Program-made: the position numbers and the translations under genes
Notes under the pieces: model-generated
What the model saw: the letters and a program-made list of their open reading frames with translations, nothing else
What the model was told of the DNA's origin: nothing
Databases searched by the model: none
Assembly (NCBI GenBank): GCA_001179505.1
Contig: CDMY01000562.1
Coordinates: 124,001-188,000, forward strand
Length of the DNA stretch: 64,000 bases
Origin: Vitrella brassicaformis
Lineage: Eukaryota; Sar; Vitrellaceae
Direction: 5' to 3'
Shown: positions 1 to 11,310 of the stretch, piece after piece
Layout of the letters: every line of letters starts with the position of its first letter
Numbering within the stretch: the stretch's first letter is position 1

Positions 1-745
1 AGGACCTGCTGGCAGTACTTGACGGCCGACCATTACAAGGAAATTCGCGGCTACGAGGACAGTGCTCTCCATTAGAGAATACATCTGAGCAGAGGAAGGG
101 ACGAAGAGAGAGAGAGAGGGGGCAACGATACGTTGTCGTCCATCTGTGTGTATCCTCCAGCAGCAGTGCATCAGTAGGACATGCACAGCCAGCTGTCTAT
201 GGAGCCCAGAATCTGGTCCTCTGCTGGTAAGCTAATCGTCAACTCACGTGCATCTGCTCGGTCAGCTGACGAATGTACCGAGGTGTTAGCTCTAGCGAGG
301 CGAATCTGAAGCGAAAAGCAAGCCTCGCCACAGCGTCAGCCGGTGGCATTTCGTGTGGCCGTGGTACATACGCTGAGGTGACAGAGACGACGTCCCTGAA
401 AGTCGATGCTGAGCGCCTTATCTTCTCGTTGATGGAGCCTATCGATGAGCTCACGGTCGTCACAGTGCTTTGCCGTCGAAAAGATGAAAGCCCCGTTTCG
501 CTCTGACGATTGATCGTGTCGGTCATGTCGGTCCTCACATTGTCACCGGCTTCGTCAGGGGCCTTCGTGCAGCGACCATAGAGTACGAACCTTTTGAAAC
601 CTGCATCGGCCACATGGATTCTTCCATTGTCAGTTGTGAACTGATCGAAATTTGCCTCGTGCAGCGACTTGCCCAAGTACAGCAAAATGCCTGTATGGCA
701 CACGCAGAGCGGAGTAGAGAGATTATGAATGCCCGTCTTTTTCAT
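1..745 (-). CDS. Partial gene of unknown function, continues past the window edge
   Basis: An ATG at 745 opens a 168-codon frame running to 239. Its last codons contain a good donor (CAC|GTGAGT near 245), so the stop there is probably intronic. A plausible next exon starts after a CTCAG near position 80. In phase it reads a hydrophobic stretch (STVLVAANFLVMVG) suggestive of a membrane helix, and it stays open to the window edge. The long exon encodes a Ser/Thr/Arg-rich soluble region with no domain I recognise. Amino-acid usage looks protein-like, without the repeat translations seen in false frames here. The gene is incomplete in this window. Confidence 0.4.
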
Positions 746-1287
746 CCGGTGCGCGTACCGTAAGGGAGAAATAGGTCGGTGACAAGGTCGTAGCTATTAA
801 AATAGAAAAGAAGGACATTATCCCTCTCATGTCACATGGATGCATCAACACTTACGCGACAATGAAGATCGAGTTGATGACTTTGCTGCTGAAGTTGACC
901 ATTTTTGCCTGAGACGAATGGGAGAAAGAGAAACAGCCAATAAAGAAGACACTAGACATGCACACAAGCATCTCACTGTACTTGAAGGAGTCGAGAGACT
1001 ATTAGGTAGGGCAGTACCGCAAGTGAAATCAGAGGAGCACCGTACGTTGGCGGTCCCTCCTGATATCAACAAGACACGTACGAATTCAGCTCAGTTCTAT
1101 CGCTATATACCTGTCAACGTAACTCACCCGTATGGACCGCAAGAGTTTGTTCGCTGTGTGTGCCCGACAACATGCAGACACAGAAAAACACATGCACACG
1201 AGTAGGGAGATGTCTTTGTACTTACACACCGACCCAGAGACACGAGCGGCCACCCGACAATCAGAGAGATTAACGCCAGCTGGGTCC
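746..1287. other. Intergenic stretch, nothing assignable
   Basis: About 540 bases lie between the start of the edge gene and the stop of the membrane-protein gene. Short frames exist on both strands (for example 840-1205, +), but none has flanking splice sites that link it to a longer coding model. No tRNA-like or repeat structure was seen. Confidence 0.4.
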
Positions 1288-2598
1288 TTAATTATCATCG
1301 TCCAGCGCCACCCCAACTGGCAAGAAGAATTGCAGATATAATTGGCCTTGCAGAAATGCGAGACAGGAGACACTTGCAAGCTTCAGGGCGTAATCCTGTT
1401 TTCTCTTCATCCCGCTGGCTCGAGCAAAACTCCAAAAGAATGCGTAAGGGGTAACAACAAGGCAGCACCACCACACCGGAGCGATCAAATTTCGCCTCCA
1501 CATGACATCCCAGCGAGCGTGATTGGCCGAAATGAGAATGGACACGATCATTGGAATACCGAATATAAGCCGAGATCTCCACAGCCGAGACACGATCCTC
1601 CTCCCGCTGCATCCATCGGTGACGTGCACAAACACCAGGAACATGGTGAAGGCAACCAGAATTCGACGCACGACGTCAAAAGCGATCCCCAGGACACCCG
1701 TCGCTTTGCACGGATCGACGCAGATTAGCAACAGTGCAACAATACACAGGCTTACGCCGACGGCCGCCGCCAGCTGCCATAGAATAACTCGAAGGACTCG
1801 CTTGATGGTCGTCTTAAGCGGCTCTGGGCTGAAATGGGCGCCCACAAGTACTTCTGTTGTGCTGCCGTCAGGATGGCTTATCGTCTTGTACACGAGGCTT
1901 GTCTTATATTCTTCGTATGCCGCTTCGTATCCTGCAGCCTCCCTGGACAGGCAGGGAGAACAGAGAGGCGTTCATTTGTGAGGCAATTCGGTATTATACC
2001 TGAAGTCCCGTACCGACTCCGTTATCGCACGCTCCTCACGACGCAACTGACGACGAGAGGATTCTCTCGTGTCAACATTTGCGTCCGCATCCCCTCTGTC
2101 ATCACTCATGCGGTCCTTATGGGGCTGCCTTGTGGGGCTGACCCGGCAGCACGTGTCTCTGGTCCACGGCTGACTGTGCTGATGATTCTTCTCCGCAGCG
2201 GCAAGTTTGTCTGTCAGCGTCAAGGCGGTACTCGTCGACGAGAGTGCTGTTCGATAGAAAGATGGCTGCCCAGCACTGTTTTCTTCGTCATCTTGGGTGC
2301 CGCTGGGCTGGCCGGAGGGCTGCTTGACAGCATGAAAGACAACGGCGGTGTCTTGCGGTTGCGCGGTGCTGTCTCCTGCCTGTGTGTCGTCCTGGTGGCC
2401 GATCTGGGAAGGTGTGAGCACGATGTGGTCGCCATCGGCTGGCCTGTCGCCTTCTTCGATAGGGTCAGTCCCTTGCTGGTTGGATGAGATGCTGATCACA
2501 TCGAGATCTGGCTCATTGTCGCCGTGCACCTGACAGGGCTTCAAGGGGGCTATCCCCCTGGCCAGCGAGAGAGGACAAAGGCTGTTCCTTGACGACAT
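1288..2598 (-). CDS. Multi-pass membrane protein of unknown function
   Basis: Two exons (2000..2598 and 1288..1942) join in phase as CAG|GTATAA with acceptor CTGTCCAG|GG, giving about 417 residues. The first about 190 residues are polar and disordered, with acidic, Gln-rich and Ser-rich stretches, and are probably cytosolic. After a short charged linker (EAAYEEYK) come about five hydrophobic segments, including LAAAVGVSLCIVALLLICV, ILVAFTMFLVFVHV and PVWWCCLVVTPYAFFW, then a short acidic tail (LDDDN). No catalytic motif or family signature was recognised. The next gene on the same strand, the DHHC transferase, lies upstream and looks unrelated. Confidence 0.6.
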
Positions 2599-3205
2599 CT
2601 CCCCCTAGCTCGGCCCCAAAATCATCACTGAGCTCGCAGGTGAAGGAGGAAAAGGGATCGGGACATGCTGCGCATTCGCCCCGTTTCGAACATGCGCGCA
2701 CCCGAAGCCGTGAAGGACCCTCGCTCGTGGCTTGCTGCGAGACCATAGACCGGGGACTCCCATGCAAACGTCTCGACTTGGTGTGACCCATGGGTGTGAC
2801 TCGCCAGGCCCTTGTCATGCCCAATGCAGTTACGTAACGATGCAAGCATGTGAGGACACTGAGGAGGAAGACGCATGCAAAAGTTCTGTCAGTCAGTCAG
2901 TCAGCGTATACACACAAAACACCATTTCGGCTCCCCCCCCCCCACATATAAACACTCAACCACAAGCAGAGAGAGCCAGAAAAAGGGTAGAAAGCCAAAC
3001 AAACACGCCTCAGAGTCTGACCAGCCCAGCTGCACTGTCTGTGTAATTCACCCACACCCACCCCTCACACCACTCGCACACTTGGGGCGTCTGTCTGTCT
3101 GTCTCGCGAAAAGTTCCCCAGGCCACCCCGACGCCACACCTCTGCTGCGATCGATCGATCTCCGCCCTGCCCTGCCCCGCCCCCTGCAATCTGGCGTGAG
3201 CAGCT
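2599..3205. other. Intergenic region holding one copy of a dispersed repeat
   Basis: This is non-coding as far as I can see. It holds a 36-bp segment (2728-2763) matched by an inverted copy at 13947-13983, a C-run near 2933-2943 and CTGT/AGAC microsatellite. Frames here translate as repeats. Confidence 0.4.
2728..2763 (+). repeat. Dispersed repeat A, copy 1
   Basis: A 36-bp segment with core GCGAGACCATAGACC. Its reverse complement recurs at 13947-13983 with a few mismatches and a one-base length difference. Both copies are in non-coding DNA. It may be the conserved part of an old mobile element, but the element borders cannot be seen. Confidence 0.55.
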
Positions 3206-5877
3206 CTACCTTTCTAGACCTCCCACACAGACAGACAGACAGACAGACGGCCACCCGCCCGTGCCCGAAACTTCGCCAGCTAGCCACCCCATACATCGCC
3301 GTGGGAGATGCTTTGCTTGCCTTGCATGGTCACCAGTCTTCCAGACACTGCCACAGGCGATTGTTGACCAGGCATGGCACGTGCTGCTTTCCTGATCGAT
3401 CAAATCACACACACAAGCGAGAAGCACTGAAATGAGCGGTTTGGTGAATGGATCGAGGCTGGCTGGCTGGGCTGACCGACCTGCCTCCCAGAGTATCTCG
3501 CCGCTGCAGCCGTACTGGGCGCTGTTGCAGACACAGGCGGTCCGCCGCAGGAACAGCGGGCACGACCCGGGGCAGCAGAAGACAGCTGCACGCAGGCAGG
3601 GGTGCGTGTGTGTGTGTGTGTGTGTGTCGTTGGGTGGTGTCGCTTTAGTTACCTACCTAGGTTGTAGAGCAGGCTTCGCGAAAAGGGGCTGCCATTGGAC
3701 ATCGATGTGTTCTGCACCGGCCAAGGAAAATCAGTGGTTCGGCTGGGGTGGGCTGTGCGTCTTGTGTCAAACTCTCTGGTTGGTACCCACTTACTTTGAG
3801 GTATGTAATTTTGTTCCAGGCAACGTTCTCCCACGTCGTCATATTAGTCTGCAAGAAAGACACGCGCGGCACGGCACGGCCCGGCCACACACAGACGGCC
3901 ATTCAGAGATGCAATCAATCCAGGCGTTTCTCCCCCCTCGCCCGTCCCGTGCTGCGTGCTCACCACAGCAAGGAACCCATGATAGCACAATAGGCAGAGA
4001 ACCTGACCTCAGTCAGACACACAGCTTACTGTCCACCCCACCCATGGCGGCCTGTCTGTCTGTCTGTCTGTGTGTGTGATCACCATAAGCCCGAACAGCC
4101 CCATCACGACCAAGGCCAGCAATAACCACACATTGGCCGAGAACCTGAGATGCAGACAGACCGACAGACAGACACGCCCATATGCACTGCCCTAGGGAGG
4201 GAGGGGAATTCTGTGGGTGTGGGTGTCTCACCAATCGCTGACGTCAGATCGTTGCATCATCGCACGCACCGTCTGCAGCCAGCCAGAAAGCCCCCCAGCC
4301 ATCCCTCCCTGTCTGTCTGTCTGTCTGTGTCACGGTGTAGTTGTTGCGTGTCCTGTCCCCAACGTACCTCTGCCATGACCCAGAGCAGCTCGACGGACTG
4401 GAAGAACAGGTACCAAAAAAACCACACCCGATTGCACTCGCCCACACACGTGCCTGCATCATGACATCCAACACACACACACGCATTGCTTGGGTGTGTG
4501 TGAGTGTGAGCCTGTGTCTGTCTGTCTATCTGTCTGTCTGTCGCCCACCGAGCCACGGGCAGTGGTGATCGTGTGTGCGGACGCACTTGCCACAATCACG
4601 ACAATGCTTCGTCCTCAACGGCTGGTGGGGATAGAATGACCCCACCACACACACACACACACACACACGTGTCTGTCCACACTAGTGAGTACGATTGTTC
4701 ACGGTAGGTATGATCGATGTCCACCTGGTAGACTTTACAGGTAGGGCAGAACCTCAGCTTGAATCCACACTGGTAGGCCGCATCGGTCCTGCCCTCGCCC
4801 GTCCCACCGCCACCAGCCTTGCCCTCACCCCTTCCCCGACCATTGATAGGCTGCCTCTCGGCGGGGTCGCAGCACTCCCCCATCTCCACGTCATCGTTAT
4901 CCTGACACCCCCGGCCCATCCCCACCCCCCGGCCGCTGCCCATGGAGGCTGCTGCCGCCGCAGACTCCCTCTCCCTCTCCCTGGCCCGCCCCCTGCTGCT
5001 CATTGATGGCGAGATGATGTGTGGGTGGGGGAGGGGTGGGGCGGGGTGGTGGTGGTGGCTATGATGGCCGTTCATCTCGTGACAGGCCTGCTGGCCGGCG
5101 TGGACCACTGCCGACGCCGCACTGACCGCTGCGGTGGTCATGGCCGTGGCCGTGACGGTGGCCGTGCCCGTGAGAGCGTTGCGGCAGACAATCGCGCCTC
5201 TCACGGCCTGCCTCACAGAGGACTCAGGGTCTTCTGCGTAGCGGTAGAGAGCCGATGGCACGTGGTGGGTCTCCTTAGGGACTTCACGGTCCTTGTCCTT
5301 GCCGTCAGCGTCACACTCGTCCAGCTCCTGCTCGTCAATGTCGTCATCGGCCGACTCGTCAGACCCGCTGTAGGTCGAATCCACGGCAGCCGCCCGAGGC
5401 GAGCCGGGCCCGGCAGTCGCCTTGCCTATCGTCCGGGCGTCCCGGGTCGCCGCCGCCTTGCCGCTGCGCATGGCAATCAGCTGCCAGCCGTGCTTTCGCC
5501 GGTCTGCTGCCCGGGCTAGCTCGGCCGCCGTCAGCAGATACCCACTGGGAACGAACGGAATATATAAAAGACAGCAGAGAGTGACCACAGGATAATGTAC
5601 ATGCCAGCATGCAGTAAGTCATCACACACCACCGGCTCAGCCAGTGGCTGGTGCAGTCTAAGCTTAGCTCTTACGGGTCGCAGAGTGATGCCCTGAGGTA
5701 GATGACGACGGTGAGGAGGATGACCGCCCAGAGGAGGATGTTATACAAGGTGGGGTGCTGTATCACCCAGAGGTGGGTGGCGTGGAGGACCACGTCAGTC
5801 AGGATGAGGGCGCGGAGACCCAGCACCAGCAGCGGGCTGTAGTTGACGTCCTTTGTGCAGGGCTCTGGCCCGTCCAT
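3206..5877 (-). CDS. DHHC-type protein S-palmitoyltransferase
   Basis: Palmitoylates cysteines of substrate proteins at endomembranes. About ten exons read from the ATG at 5877. Two membrane helices (5671-5877) are followed by the DPG motif formed across the splice at 5671 (LCDPGYLL). Next comes a long Ser/Ala/His-rich acidic insert, then the Cys-rich domain: CPTCKVYQ (end of the 4720-5550 exon), [19 protein letters not shown] (4568-4650) and GTCVGECNR (about 4455). The catalytic DHHC is intact. Two later helices (about 4085-4130 and 3965-4010) and the family TTxE box (TTWE, about 3810) follow, then a short Cys-rich tail. The final exon near 3484-3590 stays open to 3206 but has a possible donor at 3481, so the C-terminus is uncertain. 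The insert between DPG and DHHC is longer than usual for the family. Confidence 0.88.
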
Positions 5878-6224
5878 AAGCTGACTGATCTCGACGCACT
5901 TCCTCAGAGTGGCCTTCAGCACCCGTCAGCAAAGAAATCAACAAAAATAAGAGCAGGCGCAGAGCACAGCCGCTTCAGGCTGCCGTCGATGCTGCCATTG
6001 ACGATGATTGAGAGCCAATTGTTGAGAGCTTAGAAAAAGCCCTTGATCAACTTTGCCAAAGAGAAGGTCTTCAACTTTGATTCACCGCCATGGCGCCGTC
6101 AGCAAGTTGTCGGGGGTTGAACAGAGCTAAGCTCGCATCTCCATGTCCGAGCTCGCCTTCTCCCCTCCGGCCTTGTGGACAGCAGATGTAGCGTAAGACC
6201 GACCCGATCCGATCCGCAGCAGAT
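5878..6224. promoter_or_regulatory. Shared upstream region of two divergent genes
   Basis: The 347 bases between the start codons of the DHHC transferase (-) and the PDI-like gene (+) must hold both promoters and 5' leaders. No clear TATA box was seen. The sequence lacks the microsatellites that fill the introns. Confidence 0.4.
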
Positions 6225-7580
6225 ATGAAACCTTCTGTCGGTTTGAGAATACCTCAATGGGCAGCAGGGTGGGCGTTCAACCTGGGCCTCCTGCTGGTTG
6301 TGTTGACCCTGCCGGCCCTGTGTGACGACAGCTCGAGCTCTGAGCTGCACTCTATCGGCACGGACGCGTCGGGCGGCAAGGCGTCGCTTCGTTCGTCAGT
6401 CAAGTTCTACGAGTGGAACCCGAGCACCGAGGACATGATCAAGCGGCACCGCATCAAGACCCTCATGCTGCTCTTTGCCGACAAGGGCCAGGCCTCCCAC
6501 TGGGAGGGCTGCTACCAGGCCCTGCAGCACGCAGCCAACATCCACAAGAAGCGCGACATCCTCCACGTCGCCGTGCCCGTCGAGTTCATCCAGCCCTTTC
6601 AGTTCTTCCTGGGAGACGACCCCGAGAACGACGCCCCATTCGCTGTCATTGTCGAGGTCAACAACGGCTTCAAGAAGTACCGCCTGACGGCCGACTCCGC
6701 CAAGGGTGGGAGCATCATCTCGGGCGGGGGCGGCAACCCCGTGTGCAGCAACAAGGCGCTAGAGCGGTATGAGAAGAGCTACTTCGACGGGAAGCTGACG
6801 CCGTGGCTGCGGAGCGAGGAGCCTTATGAGGACGAGGGGGGCGGGGCGCTCAAGCCGCTCGTCGGGGCGCACTTCGAGCAGAAAGTCATCAAAGCCAAAA
6901 AGGACGTTGCCGTCTTCTTCTATGCCCCATGGTGAGGGAGTGCGCGGCACGCAGTGGTGGGTGGGTGGGTGGGTGGGTGGGGAAAGCCTGGCTGTCTGCA
7001 TGTCTGTATCTGTGTCTGTGTCTGTGTCTGTGTGTGTGTGTTTGTGCAGGTGCGGCCACTGCAAGCGTTTCGAGCCGCGTTTCAGCGAGCTGGCCGACAA
7101 ACATCGCAATGTGGAATCGCTCATATTCTACAAAATCGATATCACCAAGAACGGTGAGGGCAGGGGAGGGCGGCCGCAACACACACACACAGGTCCTACG
7201 GCTGCCTGTCCTGTGTGTGTGCCTGTGTGTGTGGATGTGCCCTCGTCCGTCAGACGTTGTGCACAAGGGCGTCAAGGTGGATCGAGTGCCGTATGTGCGG
7301 CTCTTCCCGGCCAACGATAAGGACACTCCACGAGTGTTCGAACACTCAAGGCCGGTACGTACGTCAGCACACCACACACACATACAGGGAGAGATGCACC
7401 GCACCTATCAGTCCTGGGTGTGTATGTGTGCGTGTGAACATATTGATTTGATTGCAGGATGTAGTGGGCTACGGCAGTGACTTTCTCTCCAAGAACGCGG
7501 ACATCAAGTTCGATCTCGCCAAGGCCAACGAGGCGGCCGCGGCCAAACACAACGGCAGCGAACTGCTCATCGAACTCTAG
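6225..7580 (+). CDS. Secreted/ER thioredoxin-fold protein with CGHC active site (PDI family)
   Basis: Thiol-disulfide exchange in the secretory pathway is the likely role. Exons 6225..6931, 7050..7153, 7254..7354 and 7458..7580 join in phase to 344 residues. An N-terminal signal peptide (hydrophobic core FNLGLLLVVLTLPALC) is followed by about 200 residues that may be a degenerate thioredoxin fold. A canonical a-type thioredoxin domain then has FFYAPWCGHCKRFEP, with the CGHC split by the first intron, the cis-Pro region RVPYVRLFP, and FEHSRP. The C-terminus ends SELLIEL with no KDEL-like retrieval signal, so it may be retained by a partner, leave the ER, or go to a plastid compartment. One CGHC rather than two makes it a short PDI-like protein. 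Confidence 0.88.
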
Positions 7581-9086
7581 ACAGACAGACAGACATACAA
7601 TGAATGCGGCCGGGCAGGTCGATCCCCACCCGCCCCCCACCCCATCCCACCCCATTCCATGACCCATCCATGCCGCATCCTGTCTGTCTGACTGCCTGCT
7701 CGACTGCTTGATCGGCTCACTCACTCACCCATCTCATCCATCCATCCACTCACCATCCATCCATTCACCCGTTGGTGTTATCGATCGTACTACAGCTGTT
7801 GGTCTGGTTGGCTCCTTCCCCTTCTGGCTTGCCTGTTTTGCTCGACTTGCTCTGCTGGCACTGCCTCCTGCTGCCTGTGTGGAGTCGATCGCTCTCCGTG
7901 GTGCGGTGTGGGGGGGTGGGGGGCGGTGTTGGGTGGGTGCGTGGCCGACAATGACCTACTTCGCGTACACACACTTGCTCCGTTGCTTCCTTGCTGCTGT
8001 CTCGCGGGCTGCGGGCTGTGCCGTGCCGTGCTGCATATGTGTCGTGAGCGTCTTGTTCGTGGCCGGCTGGACAGACCGACAGACAGAGAGAGAGAGAGAG
8101 AGGGACCGTTGAGTTGAGTGAGTGACTCGCCAATCGAAGTGCCACCGGTGCGTTGGTGCGTTGATGCCTGGCCGTTCGCGGCGACGTGTGCGCCGCTCAT
8201 TGATGTGCATGTGTGTGTGCGTGTGTGAGTGTGCGTGTGAGTGAGGGTATTTATGTGTGTTTTGTGTATAGCTAGCTACCTACCTATGACTTACAACCTG
8301 ATAGACAGAAAGAAAGAAAGACAGACACACAGGCAGGCAGGCAGACACACAGGCAGCCAGGCGCACTCCGCTCAGCCAAGAAGGATGACCTGACGTGGCC
8401 TGATGTGAGCTGTGACCTGTCACGGACAGATAGATGCTGGTCGCGCTAATGCCTGGTGGGCCACCTGTCTCCCTGCCTACTGGCGGCCGGTAGGTACTGG
8501 TTTGGTTTGGTTGGGGCGGGGCGACCGATCTGCCTCTACTGGCTCATTGGGAGTTGGGAGAGGTTTTGGAGACAGACAGACAGACGGACGGACATCGAGT
8601 GTTTCTTCGCACGGCACGTGTCTGTAATTAGTGTGGGTATGGTATGGCCGCTCTGCATGTCATGTGTGTCTGTGTGTGTGGTGTGTATGTTTGTGTATGT
8701 ATGTTGGACAGAGAACACCACAGCACAGCACTGCCAGCAGAGGCGTGCTCTCAGGGGTGGGGGACTGGCTAATTGATTAGGGGGGAGTGGGGTTGCGGTG
8801 CGTTGCTTTGCTGGCCGGCTGCGTCAAGTTGTACAGATGGCTCAGCCTGCCTGTCTGTCTGTCTGCTTATCTGTCTGATGTGGTGGTCTCCGGTTCCCCT
8901 GTCTGTTGTGCATAGCTGAAAGGGACGCATCGACCGCACACGCTCAGCTCAGGCAGGTGGCGTGCCTGTCGGTTGGTTGATGTGGTTGTGGGCACATGGA
9001 CTTGTGTGGACGCCATGCAGAGATTAAGTGTGGTCATCCATCCATCCATCCGCTCACCCATCCCATGCACTCCTCGATCCATCACG
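7581..9086. other. Convergent intergenic region rich in simple repeats
   Basis: This 1.5-kb stretch lies between the ends of the PDI-like gene (+) and the receptor gene (-). It holds AGAC, CTGT, CATC, GT and GA microsatellites and a G-run near 7911. All long frames are repeat translations. No gene, tRNA or element was identified. Confidence 0.5.
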
Positions 9087-10994
9087 TCACGCGAGGTCTC
9101 TGTAAGGGTGTCTCTGTGTGCTGCCGCTGCCCTTCCCACCACTCAAGGCACAGTTGAAGACCGCCCCGAAGCGCGTGGGCCAGAAGTCGTGCAGCAGCGC
9201 ACACAACGCACCGTAGTGAATGCAGGTGGCCACGAAGATGTCGAGGTGCCTGCAGGCACCAACTCCCTATGAACGAATGGGTGGTCTGCCTGCCTGGTTG
9301 CTTACTTGCCCGACGTCGGCTTCTCGGTCAGCACCTGAGGGAACGAACAATGACACACCAAGTGGCGTACGGTGCGCTTGTGTGCAATATATTGCCAATG
9401 TGCCATGCACCTCTGCCTGCCTCATGTCTGTCTCTCTGTGTCTCTCTCTGTGTCTCGGGGGTATGGCTTACCAGCAGTGGCAGTGCGGCGAGCCATGACG
9501 AGTAGATGGCACACAATCTGATGTAGAACTTCCTCTTGGCCAGATCCCTCTCGCGCCGGAACGACATCGTGCCCCACTGACACAAAGCACCTGCCGACAC
9601 ATCATGAGGCACAATAATACCAACACACAAACGCGTTAACAGGCAAACTTATGGACAGCAAGGCTCCCATACGTATGGGCCTGTGTACCTGCAGCGAAAG
9701 CTCGGCAAAGCAGGATTGGTGTGGCGATGTGGGTGCGGAGCTGTGAGAAGGGCGTGAGGTCCGTCATCTGTGTGCCCTCCTGCAGGGCGTACAGGAGGCT
9801 GGTCGCACACATGAGGCCGACGAGCGCCAAGAGGGGCGACTGCTCCTCCTGCTTCAGAGACGACACGGACGGCACCGACACGGTCACACCTGTCGGCCAC
9901 ACCACACAGATGCACGGCACGGCGCGGGCAGTGGATGGGATGGGTGAGAGAGAGAGACACGGGCAGTGAGTGAAGGGATGATGGATTCAGTAAGTACCTC
10001 TTGAGAGGAGGAGAACGAGGATGGCTATGAGGAGCTCAGACAGGACGCCCGAGAGCTGAGAGAGGAACGAGGAGACGCCCAGACCAGACCCGTCCTGCAC
10101 ACGCCAGACAACCTCAGTCATGCGAGTGGAGTGAGTGTGGTTTGGCGGCCACTTTCTGACTGACTGACTAACCGAGGAGTAGATCGAGTAGGTGTGTGAG
10201 GTGGAATACGATGTGGGCGAGGAAGAGAATCGACGACAGAAAGAAACTCGACGTCACTGCACACACACACACACACACATACACACACATGTAATCGCCA
10301 CACGAGTCATGAGATTTCCCCTGTCTGTCTGCCTGCGGTTGGCACATACCTACCCTCAGTGTGTCTCTCCTGTCTTTCCAGCGCCCTGTAAGCCCGCAGG
10401 AATGCCGGCGCCGTGCACACACACACGATTGCAAACAAGATGTACAGCTCGAGGATGCCTGCGGTCCACCCATACATCACAACACACCCGCAACGCGACA
10501 CACCGCAGGAATTAAGGGGTCACCGCACACACACCGCATAGAGAGAAACGTATGTACCTTGGTCTTCTTGCGAGAAGTGTCGGACCAGCATTCCGCCAGG
10601 GTTTGCGAATTTGACCATATATCCCACATCGGTCTTGCCGCCACAACGAACAACCTGCGCACCAAACAGCCGCTCTCTTTCTCTCTCTCCCTCTCGGCGT
10701 GGCGTGCAGCTTACTCACGAGGGCATCGAGGCATCGTCTGTTCATGGACCGGTCGATGGTGAGTGTCAGTTGGTATGCGGTGACGTCACGGCTCTCAATC
10801 AGCGGCTCCACATACCTCGCCCTCTTGACCAACATCTGCAGTCCACAGATCGACACAGCAGCCACATGCACAAAAGGGCCTTCTCTTCTCCCCCCGTTTG
10901 TTTGGCTGCTCACCTGACAGGTGGCGTACTGCAGGCCCGGGTCACTTGCATTGACACTCATCAGCAGCAGCGTGTGACCCGGCGAATGCACAAC

Positions 10995-11032
<38 letters not shown>

Positions 11033-11278
11033 CTGCGTAGAGTCCGTATGTGTTCCATCCATCCATCCATCTGGCCACTTATGTACGCATGTATGTACAT
11101 TCTGGGCGGTCATGACGCCCGTCTGCCCATCGGCGCCGATAGTAAAGCAGAAGTTGCCAATGGTGTACACCTCCTTGCCCGAGGCTAGTCCAAGAAGCGT
11201 TTTGCTCTGGCATGGTGCAGCGATGGCGAAGGCGGCCAACACATGGAAACGCCATTGCATCATCCCGCCCGATCTCAT
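9087..11278 (-). CDS. TMEM145/GPR180-like seven-transmembrane receptor
   Basis: The gene has about eleven exons, from ATG 11278 (signal peptide, WRFHVLAAFAIAAP) to TGA 9087. The first four exons (11099..11278, 10914..10994, 10719..10835, 10558..10654) encode a lumenal or extracellular domain ending GGMLVRHFSQEDQG, which with ILELYILF matches the HFSxDExGILE junction before helix 1 of the TMEM145/GPR180 family. Helices follow near 10458-10380 and 10256-10180, then DGSGLG plus helix (9998..10094), helices in 9707-9893, KRKFYIRLCAIYSSWLAALPLL (9480-9595, family KRxFY...W motif), and HLDIFVATCIHYGALCALL near the end. The join of the exon ending at 10173 to that starting at 10094 is out of phase. 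A weaker donor (ATC|GTATTC, about 10210) restores phase but shortens a helix. Confidence 0.78.
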
Positions 11279-11310
11279 TGTAAACACACTCTTGGATCGA
11301 CCAGAGCGAT
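11279..11310. promoter_or_regulatory. 32-bp divergent inter-start spacer
   Basis: Only 32 bases separate the start codon of the TMEM145-like gene (- strand, 11278) from that of the next gene (+ strand, 11311). Promoter elements for each gene must lie inside the other's transcribed or coding DNA unless one start is wrong. Confidence 0.5.

Noticed and set aside
7908-8776. Several overlapping frames on both strands after the PDI-like gene
   Set aside because: They translate microsatellites (SVCLSV, TQTDRQ types) and have no splice links or recognisable motifs.
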